Assembly: GCA_024734555.1 (NCBI GenBank)
Contig: JANPWX010000215.1
Span: 1,312,012-1,376,011 of the forward strand
Length of the DNA stretch: 64,000 nucleotides
Direction of reading: 5' to 3'
Source: Trochalopteron elliotii
Taxonomy: Eukaryota; Chordata; Aves; Passeriformes; Leiothrichidae
Shown: piece after piece, positions 47,413 through 59,395 of the stretch
Numbering within the stretch: position 1 is the first letter of the stretch
How the letters are laid out: every line of letters begins with the position of its first letter
Position numbers and translations under genes: made by a program
The notes under the pieces: model-generated
Told to the model about the DNA's origin: nothing
What the model saw: the letters and a program-made list of their open reading frames with translations, nothing else
The model's database searches: none

Positions 47413-50400
47413 AGTACTCGTTTTGCACTTACTTTCTGTTTCCCTGCAATTCCGGCTGAATTGCTATTTGCTATTTGAGTATTTACAAACTCAAGCATCT
47501 TAAAATTTTGTGTCTAGGAATAACAACAAGACATATAATTTCTTTTATGTCTCTTACGTGATTTCAGTCTCTCTAGTTGAATTCATTATGGCTAAAGCAG
47601 CACAGTTGTTGCTTTGGTGACAGAAGCAGGGAGTCTAATGCTTTTTGTTGTTGCAGAACAGGAAGTAGTAGTCACAAAACCTTTTAAGATCAGAAGTATT
47701 CAGAAATGATGCACAAGCACACACTACTGAGAACAACACAATCTAGTATAACCTTACACAGCAAAAATTTTACATGTGAGCTCTGTTCTTCCTTTCTTCC
47801 CTTCTGCTACATAACCTGCATTCTATTTTCATTTCATAGAGCTTTTGACAATCACTAACACTCTGTAATCATTGCAAGGCCATTTTTCACAAACATCTGT
47901 GAAAGAAATAAAACCTTTGAATTTGGGGAATATGTGAACTCCTAAGGAAAAAGCTTTAGGGGTCAAAAACTGGAATTTGGAAGTTTCTTGGAGTTTGGAT
48001 TAGACATAAATTGCAGACTCTTAATCCTTTATCAAAGGTTATACTGCCATTTTCAAACAGGATGGATTTTTATATTTAAGCAAATACAATAGCAAAGACA
48101 TTTTTCATTCACATATAAAGGAAGTTTGGTCATGTTATGGTACTTCCCATAAATGCTTAAGTGAAAACCAATACATTCATCTGGCCAGACACTATTATCC
48201 CAGTGTCATGCAGCTTCACAATTTCAAGTAAATGTTGATATGAGGTATGTGTCAGCAAATCTAAGTAGATCACTGGTGTCTCCTAGATGTATGCTATAAA
48301 TGATTTAATATGGCTTCAAAGCCTACTTTGCTTTGATTTTTTTTCAAATTTCTTTCTTCCATAAAGGCTTTTCTTGTCATTCATTAAACTGTGCTAACCT
48401 CTATTGTTGCAGTTTAGCTGGTGAAATACAGTGGCTACAGTGCACTGGTCTAAAACAAAAGTATTGGTATCCATTCTTATGTGAGTGGCAAAACACTTTA
48501 ATCCATAAAAATAGCAATAAATTTATTGCTAATAGAAAATACAATAGAAAGTGTTTCACAAAATATATTCTATTAAAGATTTTGGTTTTGAATAAAAATG
48601 GTCTAAATTAAAAGAAAATCAGTGGAGTTTTAAACCATTATGAATGGACTAAGGACTCACTATTCTGGACAAGATTTTTCAATTTTTTACTTTCAAAGGT
48701 TAAAAAAAAATGGCTTGAATAATTTTGAACAAAGTGAAACCCTTCTATTCATTGTTGAACTGGTGCAATTTTGCTTGGTCTCAAGCTGCATAGATCAGTA
48801 GGATACACAGCCTATGCCCACTGTGTTTGAAGACAGTTCTCCGTGTGCCAAAACATGTCCCACACATTTGATCATTTGAAAACGGTAAGGTAAAAGAAAA
48901 GGAGGAAGAAGATGGATGTACCTCTCACAGATCTGCTCTAGAATGAACCGCTTCTTTGTGGTACAGACACATCCAAAATTTTTTTGTGTGTGTGGGGTGG
49001 CAGTGTCAAGCTCTGGCTGTGCTGTTGAAGGTATAAATTAATTTATGATCTATCACTTTGTATTGTCTGCTGTACTGACTGCATTTATTCTCAAGTGTGC
49101 TTGCTTCTGCCAGAACCAGATTTACAGTAATAAAAACTTAGCACACACCTCCCAATAAGGTGCTCATAAAGCCTCTAATTAAGTCATTCCTACTCTGCCA
49201 CTTCCAATAGTCTACAATTTGCTGTTTCAATATCATAAGCTTTGGTTTCTTACTACTCTTTTTTGCAGCCATGTGTAATGATGTCAAAAAAATTATTGCT
49301 AATGTATTTTATCTCTCTCCAGTGTCTTTTGTGAGGCTGGATCTGAGAAAAACCTTGAAACATTCTTGTGCCAATCTAATTGCCCTGAATGTGTCATGCA
49401 CCACCAGCTGGTTAAACCATTTAATGATGTTACTTCAAAGGACTTCAATATAATGTCTGCAAAAATTAGTCATAAGTCTTAAATTTACAGATAATTTTGC
49501 AAAAATGGCAGAATGTATGTTGCATGCAACTTTATCCACTATGCCTTACTGACCTTTAATATGCAGGGACTTTTTTTAACCCAGACAAAAATTGTGTGCT
49601 CTACCAGCAGTGGAACGATCCACTCAGTGTAGAATCAGATTAAATGAAATGAGTTATGATGCTTATAAACTTTATTCAGTCCAACTGTACTTTAAATGAA
49701 TTGTCTAAAATTTGCATCTATACCTGGGAATATACATGCCTGTTATTAAATGTGCTCAGCAACCAACTTGCTTGCTTAGTGGCTAAGCAAGTTCTTTTAT
49801 AATTAATAAGCATTTAGTGGCATTGATTTTCATAGCCTGTTTTTTTAACTCCTTATCAGTATTGAGCAGATGCGACATAACTATGAAAAATTATATTTTG
49901 AATGTGATTACTATACTTGAATTATATTTGAAAAATTTTGTTCAGTGAAGCATTTATAAATACAATTTTACTTCCAGATGGAGCTTCAAAGTTAAGGTAT
50001 TTCTCTGTTTAGCACAATGATATTTAAATAACGTCTCTAGCACATAAGAGAAAACAGAAAAATAAAAACAATTAATTAAATATGTAGTGTTTTAGAAAAA
50101 GGTCTACTTAAGATGCCATTTTGCAATAAAATGTTTGATTTATTCTCTATTTATTCTTTAGCAAATCCTTTTCTAAAATCACCCTTAACAATATTGTATG
50201 AAGAATGATTTTTGATTGAAATTTTGGATTACAACACAGCAACACAGTTTGTCCATTGCTATTTGTATACTTAAACCATAATCTTTTCATATTAAATGTC
50301 CTTCTGTACTCTTTGATATTTAGGCTGGGGAGATTCTGATTTTCAGCATAACCTACTTTTGTGAAAAAACAATGTATAAGTAGGAAGTGAATCAATAAGA

Positions 50401-51060
50401 ATTGGACCAGAGGTTATGGATGGAAACTTCTGGATAATAAACCAACAGAGGAGATGTCTGCATAAGTGGGATTGATGTGCTGCATTGCAACCAACTTCCA
50501 CTTACTTGTCCTTTAGGAGGCTATTCTGTTTATTCATCAATCTTTAGGGCAAATTTTTCACTGAAGAAAAATCAAACCCTTGAACACAAATGTAAATAGT
50601 AAAAGAGATTACTGGGACACCTGTGATATGTTTTAGAGCACAAACCATATGTTCCCCCATCTTAAATCTCAAATTCACCTACTATTGTTAAAATACAAGC
50701 TGGTTTGTATTCCCTAGAATCTACTTCTTGTGGTTGCTGAAGCAAGTGTCTGTACATGGATTTAGTGTTCTTGCTTTTTGAGGGACAAGTGCTGGCACAT
50801 ATTTAGTTTCTCTCTCCTTTAATCTCTTTTGCAGTTTCTTGAAATGTAAAGCTAAGCTCTAAAGGGTCCATTCATCATTGTCTCACAGTGCTGCAGCTGA
50901 TCACACCTGTGTCTCACAGATATGAACTGTGACCAAATCAAAATAACACTGTTTCACATACTGCATCCGTGGAAGTGGGCAAAAATGGGAAAGATGAATT
51001 GTGCCATGGTAGGATGACAATTTTATAATAATACAGAATAATAAAAGAAGGGAAAAGGAA
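47413..51060. other. AT-rich unique sequence, no gene seen
   Basis: No gene or transposon recognised. An inverted repeat with CTTGCTTAG (49771-49779) and CTAAGCAAG (49783-49791) around a 3-base loop is present. Confidence 0.6.
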
Positions 51061-51530
51061 AATAGGAAAAGAAATTAAAAGGAAAAGAAGGAAAATAAGT
51101 GAGAAGAGCAGGGGGNNNNNNNNNNNNNNNNNNNNNNNNNNNNNNNNNNNNNNNNNNNNNNNNNNNNNNNNNNNNNNNNNNNNNNNNNNNNNNNNNNNNN
51201 NNNNNNNNNNNNNNNNNNNNNNNNNNNNNNNNNNNNNNNNNNNNNNNNNNNNNNNNNNNNNNNNNNNNNNNNNNNNNNNNNNNNNNNNNNNNNNNNNNNN
51301 NNNNNNNNNNNNNNNNNNNNNNNNNNNNNNNNNNNNNNNNNNNNNNNNNNNNNNNNNNNNNNNNNNNNNNNNNNNNNNNNNNNNNNNNNNNNNNNNNNNN
51401 NNNNNNNNNNNNNNNNNNNNNNNNNNNNNNNNNNNNNNNNNNNNNNNNNNNNNNNNNNNNNNNNNNNNNNNNNNNNNNNNNNNNNNNNNNNNNNNNNNNG
51501 GGAAGGGAAGGGAAGGGAAATTCCATCTGA
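51061..51530. repeat. Purine-rich simple repeat containing an assembly gap
   Basis: GGAAAA/GAAGGAAAAT-type sequence on the left and GGGAAGGGAAGGGAAGGGAAA on the right flank 384 undetermined bases (51116-51499). The gap very probably lies within a (GGGAA)n-like tract that could not be assembled, so its printed length may be an estimate. Any reading frame across it is meaningless. Confidence 0.85.
51116..51499. other. Assembly gap (384 N)
   Basis: Undetermined bases. No annotation possible. Confidence 1.
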
Positions 51531-52039
51531 GGACATGTAGTTATTCTCAGAAAATGAAATAATGAAACGATGGCTTTGGCCATTAAAAAAAAATGTTAAT
51601 GGGAACTATTGCAAAAACTGGTTCTAGAGAGAGTGGCAATTTCTCAAGAAAGACAAAAGGAATTAAATCAAATAGAGGAGGAGAGCATTGAATCTCAACA
51701 GTTTATCTAATTCTTCCTGAATAAAATGTAATTTCTATCCCTAATTTATATTCATTTTCCTTAGAAAGTATTGATAATAGCTAAGGTTCGATAAAAGACC
51801 CCAGAGAACTGTTACAAGCAAGTTATATTTATTTATATTTTTAAAACATATTCCTATTTATAAGCTAATAAACATATTTGAAATAAGCAGGTTATATAGA
51901 CAGGCAGTTAAAGTTTTCCTTAATACTGATGCGTTCATCTATTTTCCTCTGTTTTCTTCTCCTTCATGACTTTTACACTTGTCTTTTCTCAAATCCTCTG
52001 CCTCAAATCTATGCAGAGGCCCACAACAATTTTTGGATT
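51531..52039. other. Unique sequence, nothing recognised
   Basis: No gene or repeat recognised. Confidence 0.6.
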
Positions 52040-52180
52040 TGGTTTTTTGGGGGCAGAATTTGGGTTTCTGATGGTTGGTTTTTTGGGGGTTTGTTTTTGG
52101 TTTTGTTTATTTGGTTTTTTGTTTTAGCTTTGTTTGTTTAGTTGTTTACTTTATTTGGTGTGGGGTTTTTTCTTTCTTTC
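52040..52180. repeat. T/G-rich low-complexity tract
   Basis: Repeated GGTTTTTTGGGGG and TTTGTTT words. It gives a phenylalanine/tryptophan/glycine-rich plus-strand frame (51929..52141) that is not a gene. Confidence 0.88.
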
Positions 52181-55100
52181 TAGTAGCTTCTTCATGTCCC
52201 AGGTTCCAAACTGAAAGATCCATGTGGGAATGAAGAGTGACAAGCCCTTACATGCAAATGCCTTGTCTATCTTTCTGCATAAAAAATACTAGATTGATTT
52301 TCATGGGAGTAAAGACAGGAGTAGTTCTGAGCTCAGCAGAAAGCTGTCAGGCTGAAGCTGAACATATACAGGCTTGTTGGCATTAGGCCCTTTGCTCTTT
52401 ATAAAGTGGGAAAGGATCCAATATCCTTTTCTGTGCTTTGTAGCATCATGATCACTCACTGCAGTTACTTCTATGAATTACCAACTAGACTACCAATAAG
52501 TGGTGATTAGTGACCATTTCCTCTTTCGTCATTCAAAGAGGGATTTCTTCGTCAACATTTCAGAGGGTTCAGACAAATAATAAATCATCTATATTACCTG
52601 ACTCACCTGCATTGCTGTTGAGGAGGGGAAAAATGCTGCGTTATGCTGTTGGGCCCTATATCTCAACAAAACCACAGTAAAAAATACCTTCCATAAGATT
52701 TCTGCTGTATTTGATGGGAAAACCTGTTCTCCAGAGCCCTCCCAAGATGTGGTTCTTCATCATAAACAAAGCCTCCAGTCTGCTGTACCACTGAAGTTCT
52801 GCTTATTTTCAAAAAATACAGATTTCACAAACACTGAAAGAGTTTTTGGTGGAGAAGAGAGATAAGGAGTCAGAGTCTGGATGTCATTTCACAGCAAAAC
52901 TCCCATCTCCCTTTCTTCTTTGGAAAGCTCTTAGCACTGCCATGGTGTATATATGAGGGTTAAGATAGAGCCCAATTTTTATGTATAGAGCTATTCAGAA
53001 CAGCAAAAGGAAAAGGTTGCTACACAATACAAGATCTGTCTATTCTTGCGGAGAAAATTAGGCACCAGCAAGGTTGTTTTAAAAGAAGGATGTGCAGCAC
53101 AGGTGACTCTGCCATTGCTCAGGAAAGAAAATCCACTGTAAACGAGAGCAATAGAGACTTTTCTTTGGCAGTTTTTTCAGCTGCTGCTGCTGGAATTCTG
53201 AAAAAATGGAGATGAGAAAAAAGTATCTGAGTTACCCAGGAATACCAAGGTGTTTGAAAACATTAAAGCTATATTCACGTGTGATCTTTTAGACAGCAAA
53301 ACTATTTTTCTAGTGCTGGTAGAGGTACTTAAGGGACTGTTTCTTTGGAACCTTTTGAAAATAAATTTGAAAGGTTTTACACATGCTGATACTAAGACTA
53401 TGTAATATGCTTGACTTCAAAAATAGTTGGACACAGGGGTACTCTTCTATAGCTTTAAAATAATTTAAGCAGTAAAAAGCAAGAAATAAACAGTGAGGAT
53501 TTATTTAGCTTTAAGAAACTGGTAAGGAGTTGAGAAGATTAACTGGCATGTCCTGCCAAAGCTGATTGACTACAAGCAGCTTCTTCTTACAGGTTCAGCA
53601 GCCTGGTGAGCCCCTGTGCAAGTGATAAACTGGCATCAAGGGGATTTGCCCAGGTGTGCTATAGGCAAATGGAGTCTATGCCTTTTTAACAACGTCCAGG
53701 TTAGCAGCTTATAAGTCACAGATCAATCCAAAGAACTTGGGTGCCTTGCAAAAGTTACATCCTAAAAGTAGCAAAAGCATTACAAAAGAATATATAGTGA
53801 AAAGTTGACAGTCACTCAACAAAGCCCAGGCACACATTCAGTGAGACACACACAGGGAAACAGCTTCTTATGGTTCAGCTGCTCATGTTCTAGCAGCAGA
53901 TGCTTATCTCTTCTTCTTTATGGTTTACTACACAGTGACTCAACTCAGAGCAGCATTTAACTCAAGCTCTGGATCAAAGATTAGACTCTATCCCAATAAA
54001 ATTTTTTTCTAAAGACACAGTTTACCGGTGCAGTGTCTATAAAGAGGCTTGTCTGCCTTACATTTTTCTGGTCCAATAGGAAAATAATTTTTGCCAAGGG
54101 TTTAAACTTCTGTGTTGCCCTTTAAGCCATTTAACTCAGTCACACCCTGTAATGCCAATTTTTTTTTCTCTAGCCATTAAAAATTACAATTTAAAACATT
54201 GTTTTACTCTTTGTGTTACAGCAGCTTCCAGAAATGTCAATCCAATGGCCTCAAAATTTTGGTTTACAAACCAAACAGATAAATGGAAACCAGAAATAAT
54301 AAAAAATCCATATTATAATCTTTTTTGAATGTTTATTTTAAATTGTTTCAAAAGCATTTGCAGTAGTCATAAACAAGGTATTAGTTAATGTGTAAAGCTG
54401 TGATAAAGCCCAAAGTTATAGCTCATTTAAGCCCTAAGACACTACTTTGTCCTTTTATTCAGTGTCTTCCTTAAAGTGTAATGACTTACTAAATGTCAGA
54501 GTAGACAGAATCAGGGAATATCTCAGTCAGCAACTTCTAAATCAACAACTAATTAGAAAATTTAGAATGCATCTTATTTGCATGTGCAAATTTCAGCTAC
54601 TGCAAACATATTGGGGCTGTTCCAAAATCCTTTAAGCAGCAGTTACTGTGGTTACAAACAATGGACAAGGAATCTTCTATTATCGCTTTAATATTTAAAT
54701 ATCTAAAATCTAAATCTAAATACATGGTAAAAATCTTTAATAAAATATATATTTTTTTAATTTTTCTTATTAAAATTTTAATGTTATATGCCTTATAGTA
54801 TTGATGATGTCTTATAATTTTCTCAAATTTTTGAGTTTGGAAATGGAAACGGTTTCTACTTCTACAGGATGAAGCAAGATAATGAAATATTCTTTCCTCA
54901 CTGAAGTTTCCATATTCTTAGAGCATTCTTTGTACTTTTTCTACATTTTCCATCATGCATTAGAATACAAACAAATGTACGTAACATCACTGAAGTCAAT
55001 TAATGAAATTGCTCCTTTGTCAGTCGACCTATGGATAAAACAAGTCGCAGCTTGATCCATGTCAAATGCAAATACAAAAAAGATGTCTTGCAAGGAGCTA

Positions 55101-56297
55101 GCCCAGATATCATTCATGGAGAGCAAAGAACTTGATACAGGTTTGTTCACTGTCTGCTGAATCTCTCATAATTTTTTTACTTCCTTTCTCTATCTACCCA
55201 GAATATTTTTCTAAACTTGGCATGTACCTCTTTCTCCATGTGTTCCACCCTTCCAATTCCCACTCATTCCCACACATTTAGTTTCCTGAGGCAAACATCC
55301 TTTGTTTCTACATCCATACTGCTCCAGCAACACTTGAAGAAGTCAAATTCTTCTCTTTGCTACTGCAGCAACTCTAGGGAATATTTCATGTGGAATTTTG
55401 ATAAAAATAAAAAAAAGATAGATGTCTTAGAGAGGATCCTCACCGAAATAATTTTAAGAAAGAGCCCAATATCTTTAGATGACATGTTCACTTGCAAAAA
55501 TCTCAGCTTTTCCATTCCAATGAATATTTTCCATTTAAAATCAACTTGCATTTAAAAAAAAATCAAATAGTTCTGTTACCAAGGAATCAAATTAAATTAA
55601 GTTCACTATTTATCACTCCTGTCACCCTTGTTAATGGCAAATTTAGGAACAGGCAAGCTCCAAAGAACAATCTTTCTGGCTTGTAGCCTTTTTCTAGGTC
55701 ACATATTGGCATGACCCATGTGCTAAACTTGTCAGTCACCACTCACAATCAGACAGTCAATCAACTTCCCAACTTCCCAAGTTTCCTTCTGTTTCTCATC
55801 CTTGTTAGCTAGCTCTATACTATATGCTTACCTGATATATGCACAAAGGACACTGGTTTTGGCAAAGTAAAAAGAAAGAACTGAAGTCCTGGGCTGATTT
55901 ATCATAGACTTTTCAAATATCTGCTTTTATAATATAAAAATATGATGTTGTTTCCATTTGTGAGAAGAATATATAAAATACAGTGCACTCAATCTGTTTC
56001 ATTACACTTTTGTGTTCCTACTTTTAATAGACTACAAAATTTTTGGCTGAACATACGTTTTACATTACCAGCTTTTGATACAATTTTTAAGATATTGTGA
56101 TATAAATAGGTTCTTTTATCATTTTAAGTGCTAATTCAGGAAAAAAAAAGTAAAATTTTCTTTCTAAAGACATAACTTTCTATCATGCTAGAGGTATCAT
56201 TTTTCTAATTAGCAGATGCTAAAATTTTTCTACAGAATTGCTCTGTAGTATACCAAGGAACCATTTATGTAGTTCAGTGATAACAAATTGGTAATTT
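52181..56297. other. Unique sequence, no gene seen
   Basis: About 4.1 kb with no recognised gene or transposon. A 112-codon plus-strand frame (55217..55555) overlaps another minus-strand frame and has no domain I know. Confidence 0.6.
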
Positions 56298-57120
56298 CTT
56301 CAGTTCCTAGTAGGGCTCCACAGAGCTCCATTTTAGGCCAGGTTATCTTCAATATCTTCATAAACAACTTGAACACAAGGTTTAGTGAGTTTGCCAGTGA
56401 TACTAAATTGGGATGAGCTGTTGACTCCCTCGAGGGCTCAGAGGCCCTGCAGAGAGATCATGACAAATTAGATGACTGGGCAGTCACCAAGTCTATTAAG
56501 TTCAACACAGAAAGTGTCAGATTCTGCATCTGGGATGAGGCAACTCTGGATGTACAGACAGAACTGGGGAAGGAGAGGCTGGAGAGCAGTGCCAGGGAAA
56601 GGGTCCTGGGGGTCATGGTTGATGGCAAGTTGAACGTGAGCCAGCAGTGCCCTGGCAGCCAGGAGGGCCAAGCGTGTCCTGGGGGCATCAGGCACAGCAT
56701 TGACAGCCAGGCAAGGGAGGGGATTGTCCTGCTCTGCTCTGCACTGGAGCAGCCTCACCTTCAATGTTGCGTGCAGGTTTGGGTGTCACAATATAAAAAC
56801 GACATTAAGCTGTTAGAGAATGTTCAAAGGAGGACAACAAAGATGGTGAAGGGTCTGGAGGGGAAGTCATATGAGGAGCAGCTGAAGTCACTTGGTCTGT
56901 TCAGCCTGGAGAAGACTGAGGGGAGACCTCATTGCAGTTACAACTTCCTCATGAGGGGAAGAGGAGGGGCCGGCACTGATCTCTTTTCTGTGGTGCCCAG
57001 TGACGAGACCTGAGGAAATGGCCTGAAGTTGTGTCAGTGGAGGTTTAGGTTGGATATCAGGAAAAGTTTTTTTACCTGAATAGTCATTGGGCACTGGAAC
57101 AGGCTCCCCAGGGGAAAGGA
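56298..57120 (+). mobile_element. CR1 LINE reverse-transcriptase 3' half (sense)
   Basis: It starts at the V-P-Q-G block (TTCCTAGTAGGGCTCCACAGAGCTCC). It then passes the FADD motif, mutated to FASD (56390-56401), and the L-H-x-W block, and enters a 132-codon open frame (56615..57013). That frame holds the thumb and carboxyl region: VQRRTTKMVKGLEGKSYEEQ and LGLFSLEK at about residues 68-99. Stops and shifts separate the palm from this frame. It ends near GGCACTGGAACAGGCTCCCCAGGGG, lacking the CR1 3' terminus, so the copy is truncated at both ends. It is the best preserved LINE piece here but not functional. Confidence 0.93.
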
Positions 57121-58509
57121 TTACCTGTTTTTGTTCCCCCAGAATATACAGTACTATACAGTATTGTGCTATGTAGGTTGAAATGCTTTCAAATGAGAAA
57201 AAGAACTGAATACAGATTCCTCATTTTGGGCTTTTCCTAGCTAAGAGAGGAGTATTATCATTACCAACTTTTTATGTATTTACCTTACCTTTGTTTTAGG
57301 ATATCAAATGTCCCAAAAATGTTTTGTTCCCGTGGCAAACTGCTTACTTTTATGTTTTCTCTTTTCTTTTTTTTTTTTAATTTTAGTAGTCCAAGTAACC
57401 TATTTTCATTGAAAATTGATCAAAATCTGTTCCTTATTTTGAATCATACTTTTCAACATAGGCTTCTTAGTTACCTTAGAAATTTTGGACAACATCTGAC
57501 CCTACTTCTCATTAGTTTTGTTCATCTTCCAGCCCTGTTATTTTTTTAATCCCTCATTCTGCACCAGGTGCAGCTTTAGTGCCTGTGTTGTTTTTTTCCT
57601 GACCATAGTAACTATCTCTGTTCCCCACACTTGACTCCATCCTTGCTTTAATCATTGAGCTTAACCATCCACAACCTAGTCCTGTTTCCTTTAGAGCTTT
57701 AGTTCCACCTCCAACAAAGTGAGAAAAAGATTGTTATCTCGATCTATTCTAAGAGAATGTGCACAGAGTTAGAATTTGGTGAGGATTCAGGTAGCTATGA
57801 ACTTTTAAACTTTCAATAAGGACTTAAAATATTTTCATTTCATTTAATTCCTCATTCATTTTTCCTTTAGATTCTTATTCCAGCTATTTACTGTGATAAT
57901 CAAAGCATGAAAACAGTAACACATCTTTCCACACTGTCATTCAAATCCAGGGAAGAGTTATAGGGACAATCCTTTTTTGTGGTAAAATCTACTGGAATAG
58001 CTGCTGTTCACAGTGACACCAGTTTAGTCAAGAGATGCTTTGGTCTACTTGACTTACCGCAAATTAGAAAAGGAAAGGAAATAAATTAACAAAATCAGGA
58101 TCCTAATATTTATATTTGGACAAGATTATTGTTTATTATCTTTGTTATTAATGCTAATGAACATATTTATAAAGATATATAAAAGAAATTACAAATAAAT
58201 AAATAAATAAGTTTCCAAGATATCTAAACATAGAGAATTAGAGTTATCATTAGAAATTAACAGAGTCCATGAGATTTTTTTTTATTCAAAACTGATCAGA
58301 TTTGAAGTTTCTGGTGAGGGTGATTACATGAACAATCCAGTCATAGAATAGTTGATGGAAAAAAATGCTAAATTCAAAACAAAGGTTGGCAAAGATATTT
58401 CTAGGTCATCTTTGAAAAATTACACTGAAAAGCAGTAAGTGACTATGTAAAGGAGCAAGTCTTGCAATAGCATCTTAGTACTTCTTGGAAGCAATTTCTC
58501 ATATACTTT
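57121..58509. other. Unique sequence, no gene seen
   Basis: T-rich run near 57367 and an AAATAAATAAATAAATAAG run near 58193. Nothing else recognised. Confidence 0.6.
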
Positions 58510-58677
58510 GGAATGATTTAAGGTGGAAAACACACTTAACATCAGGTCCAGCTGTTTAACCCAGCATGACCAAGTCCACCACTAAACCATGTCTCTGACT
58601 GCCACATCTACACATCTTTATATCCACCCAGTGGTTGTGATTCCGCCACTTCCCCAGGCAGCCTGTTCCAACATTTT
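58510..58677 (-). mobile_element. CR1 LINE 3' end, fragment A (reversed)
   Basis: GGAATGATTTAAGGTGGAAAAC, AGGTCCAGCTGTTTAACCCAGCATGACCAAGTCCACCACTAAACCATGTC, GCCACATCTACACATC and CCCCAGGCAGCCTGTTCCAACA follow the CR1 3' untranslated consensus in order. The element breaks at 58677 where an LTR starts and resumes at about 59264. Confidence 0.9.
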
Positions 58678-59263
58678 TGTGGTAGGCTGGCCTTGGCTGG
58701 AAAACAGGTGTCTACCAAGCTGCTCTATCATTCCTTTCCTCAACAGGCCAGGGTGAGGGAAAATAAGATGGAAAAAAACCCCTAAAATCCTGGGTCAAGA
58801 TAAAGGCAGTTTAATTTAAAAACCAAAAATAAACAAAAAAAAACCCAAAAAACCAAACAAACAAACCAACAAAAAACATCAAAACCACCACCACCAAAAA
58901 AACATTTTTAAAAAGTATTCCCTTCTTCCCATCAGCAGCTATTTCCTGGCCCTTCCCAGGGAGCAAGGCTCCAGGACACATAGAGGTTGCTCCAGAAGAC
59001 AAACCTTGTAATAATTAATGCAACCCTCCACATGCACACAATTTCTGTCAGCTTTTCTTTTCTTGATCAGCAGACATCATAAGGTATGGAATACCCCTTT
59101 GGACTGATTGGGTCAGCTGTTCTGGCTATGTCACCTCCCAAGTTCTTGCCCATCCTCAGCCTACTGGTGAGAGGGGAATGCACTCATGGTGTGGTGACCC
59201 CACGCAGCAGTAGCCAAAACACTGGTGTGTTTTCAATTCCTCACTAACCACCAATATAAACCA
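58678..59263 (-). mobile_element. Solo LTR inserted in CR1 (reversed)
   Basis: Plus-strand edge TGTGGTAGGCTGGCCTTGGCTGGAAAACAGG corresponds to the usual LTR end CCAGCCAAGG...CCACCACA of a widespread avian ERV family. AAAGGCAGTTTAATT supplies an ATTAAA poly(A)-type signal on the minus strand. Later blocks (CCCATCAGCAGCTATTTCC, CCTTTGGACTGATTGGGTCAGCTGTTCTGGC, AACACTGGTGTGTTTTCAATTCC) are also familiar from that family. It ends near TATAAACCA. No target duplication is seen (CATTTT and ATACAA). A plus-strand A/C-rich tract (58810-58905) expands its middle. The family name is left open. Confidence 0.78.
58810..58905. repeat. A/C-rich low-complexity tract inside the LTR
   Basis: AAAC, AACAAAC and CCACCACCACC runs occupy the expected position of A-rich sequence just past the poly(A) signal of the reversed LTR. 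Probably length-variable. The minus-strand frame across it (58811..59002) is low complexity. Confidence 0.85.
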
Positions 59264-59395
59264 ATACAACCTCCTTTCAGGTAGCTGTAGAGAGTGATAG
59301 AGCCTCCCCTGAGATTCCTTTTCTTCAGGCTGAACAATACCATTGCCCCAAGCTACACTTTGTAAGACTTGTGTTTAAGACCTTTCATCATTCAC
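59264..59395 (-). mobile_element. CR1 LINE fragment B (reversed)
   Basis: TACAACCTCCTTTCAGGTAGCTGTAGAGAGTGATAGAGCCTCCCCTGAG and AGGCTGAACAATACC...TTTGTAAGACTTGTGTTTAAGACC resume the same reversed CR1 as at 58510-58677. Compared with consensus, about 130 bp (the segment around GAAGAAATTTTTCCTAATATCC to CACCTGG) is missing between the two pieces. Confidence 0.85.

Noticed and set aside
51023..51583. Long frames across the N run
   Set aside because: Openness is an artefact of undetermined bases.
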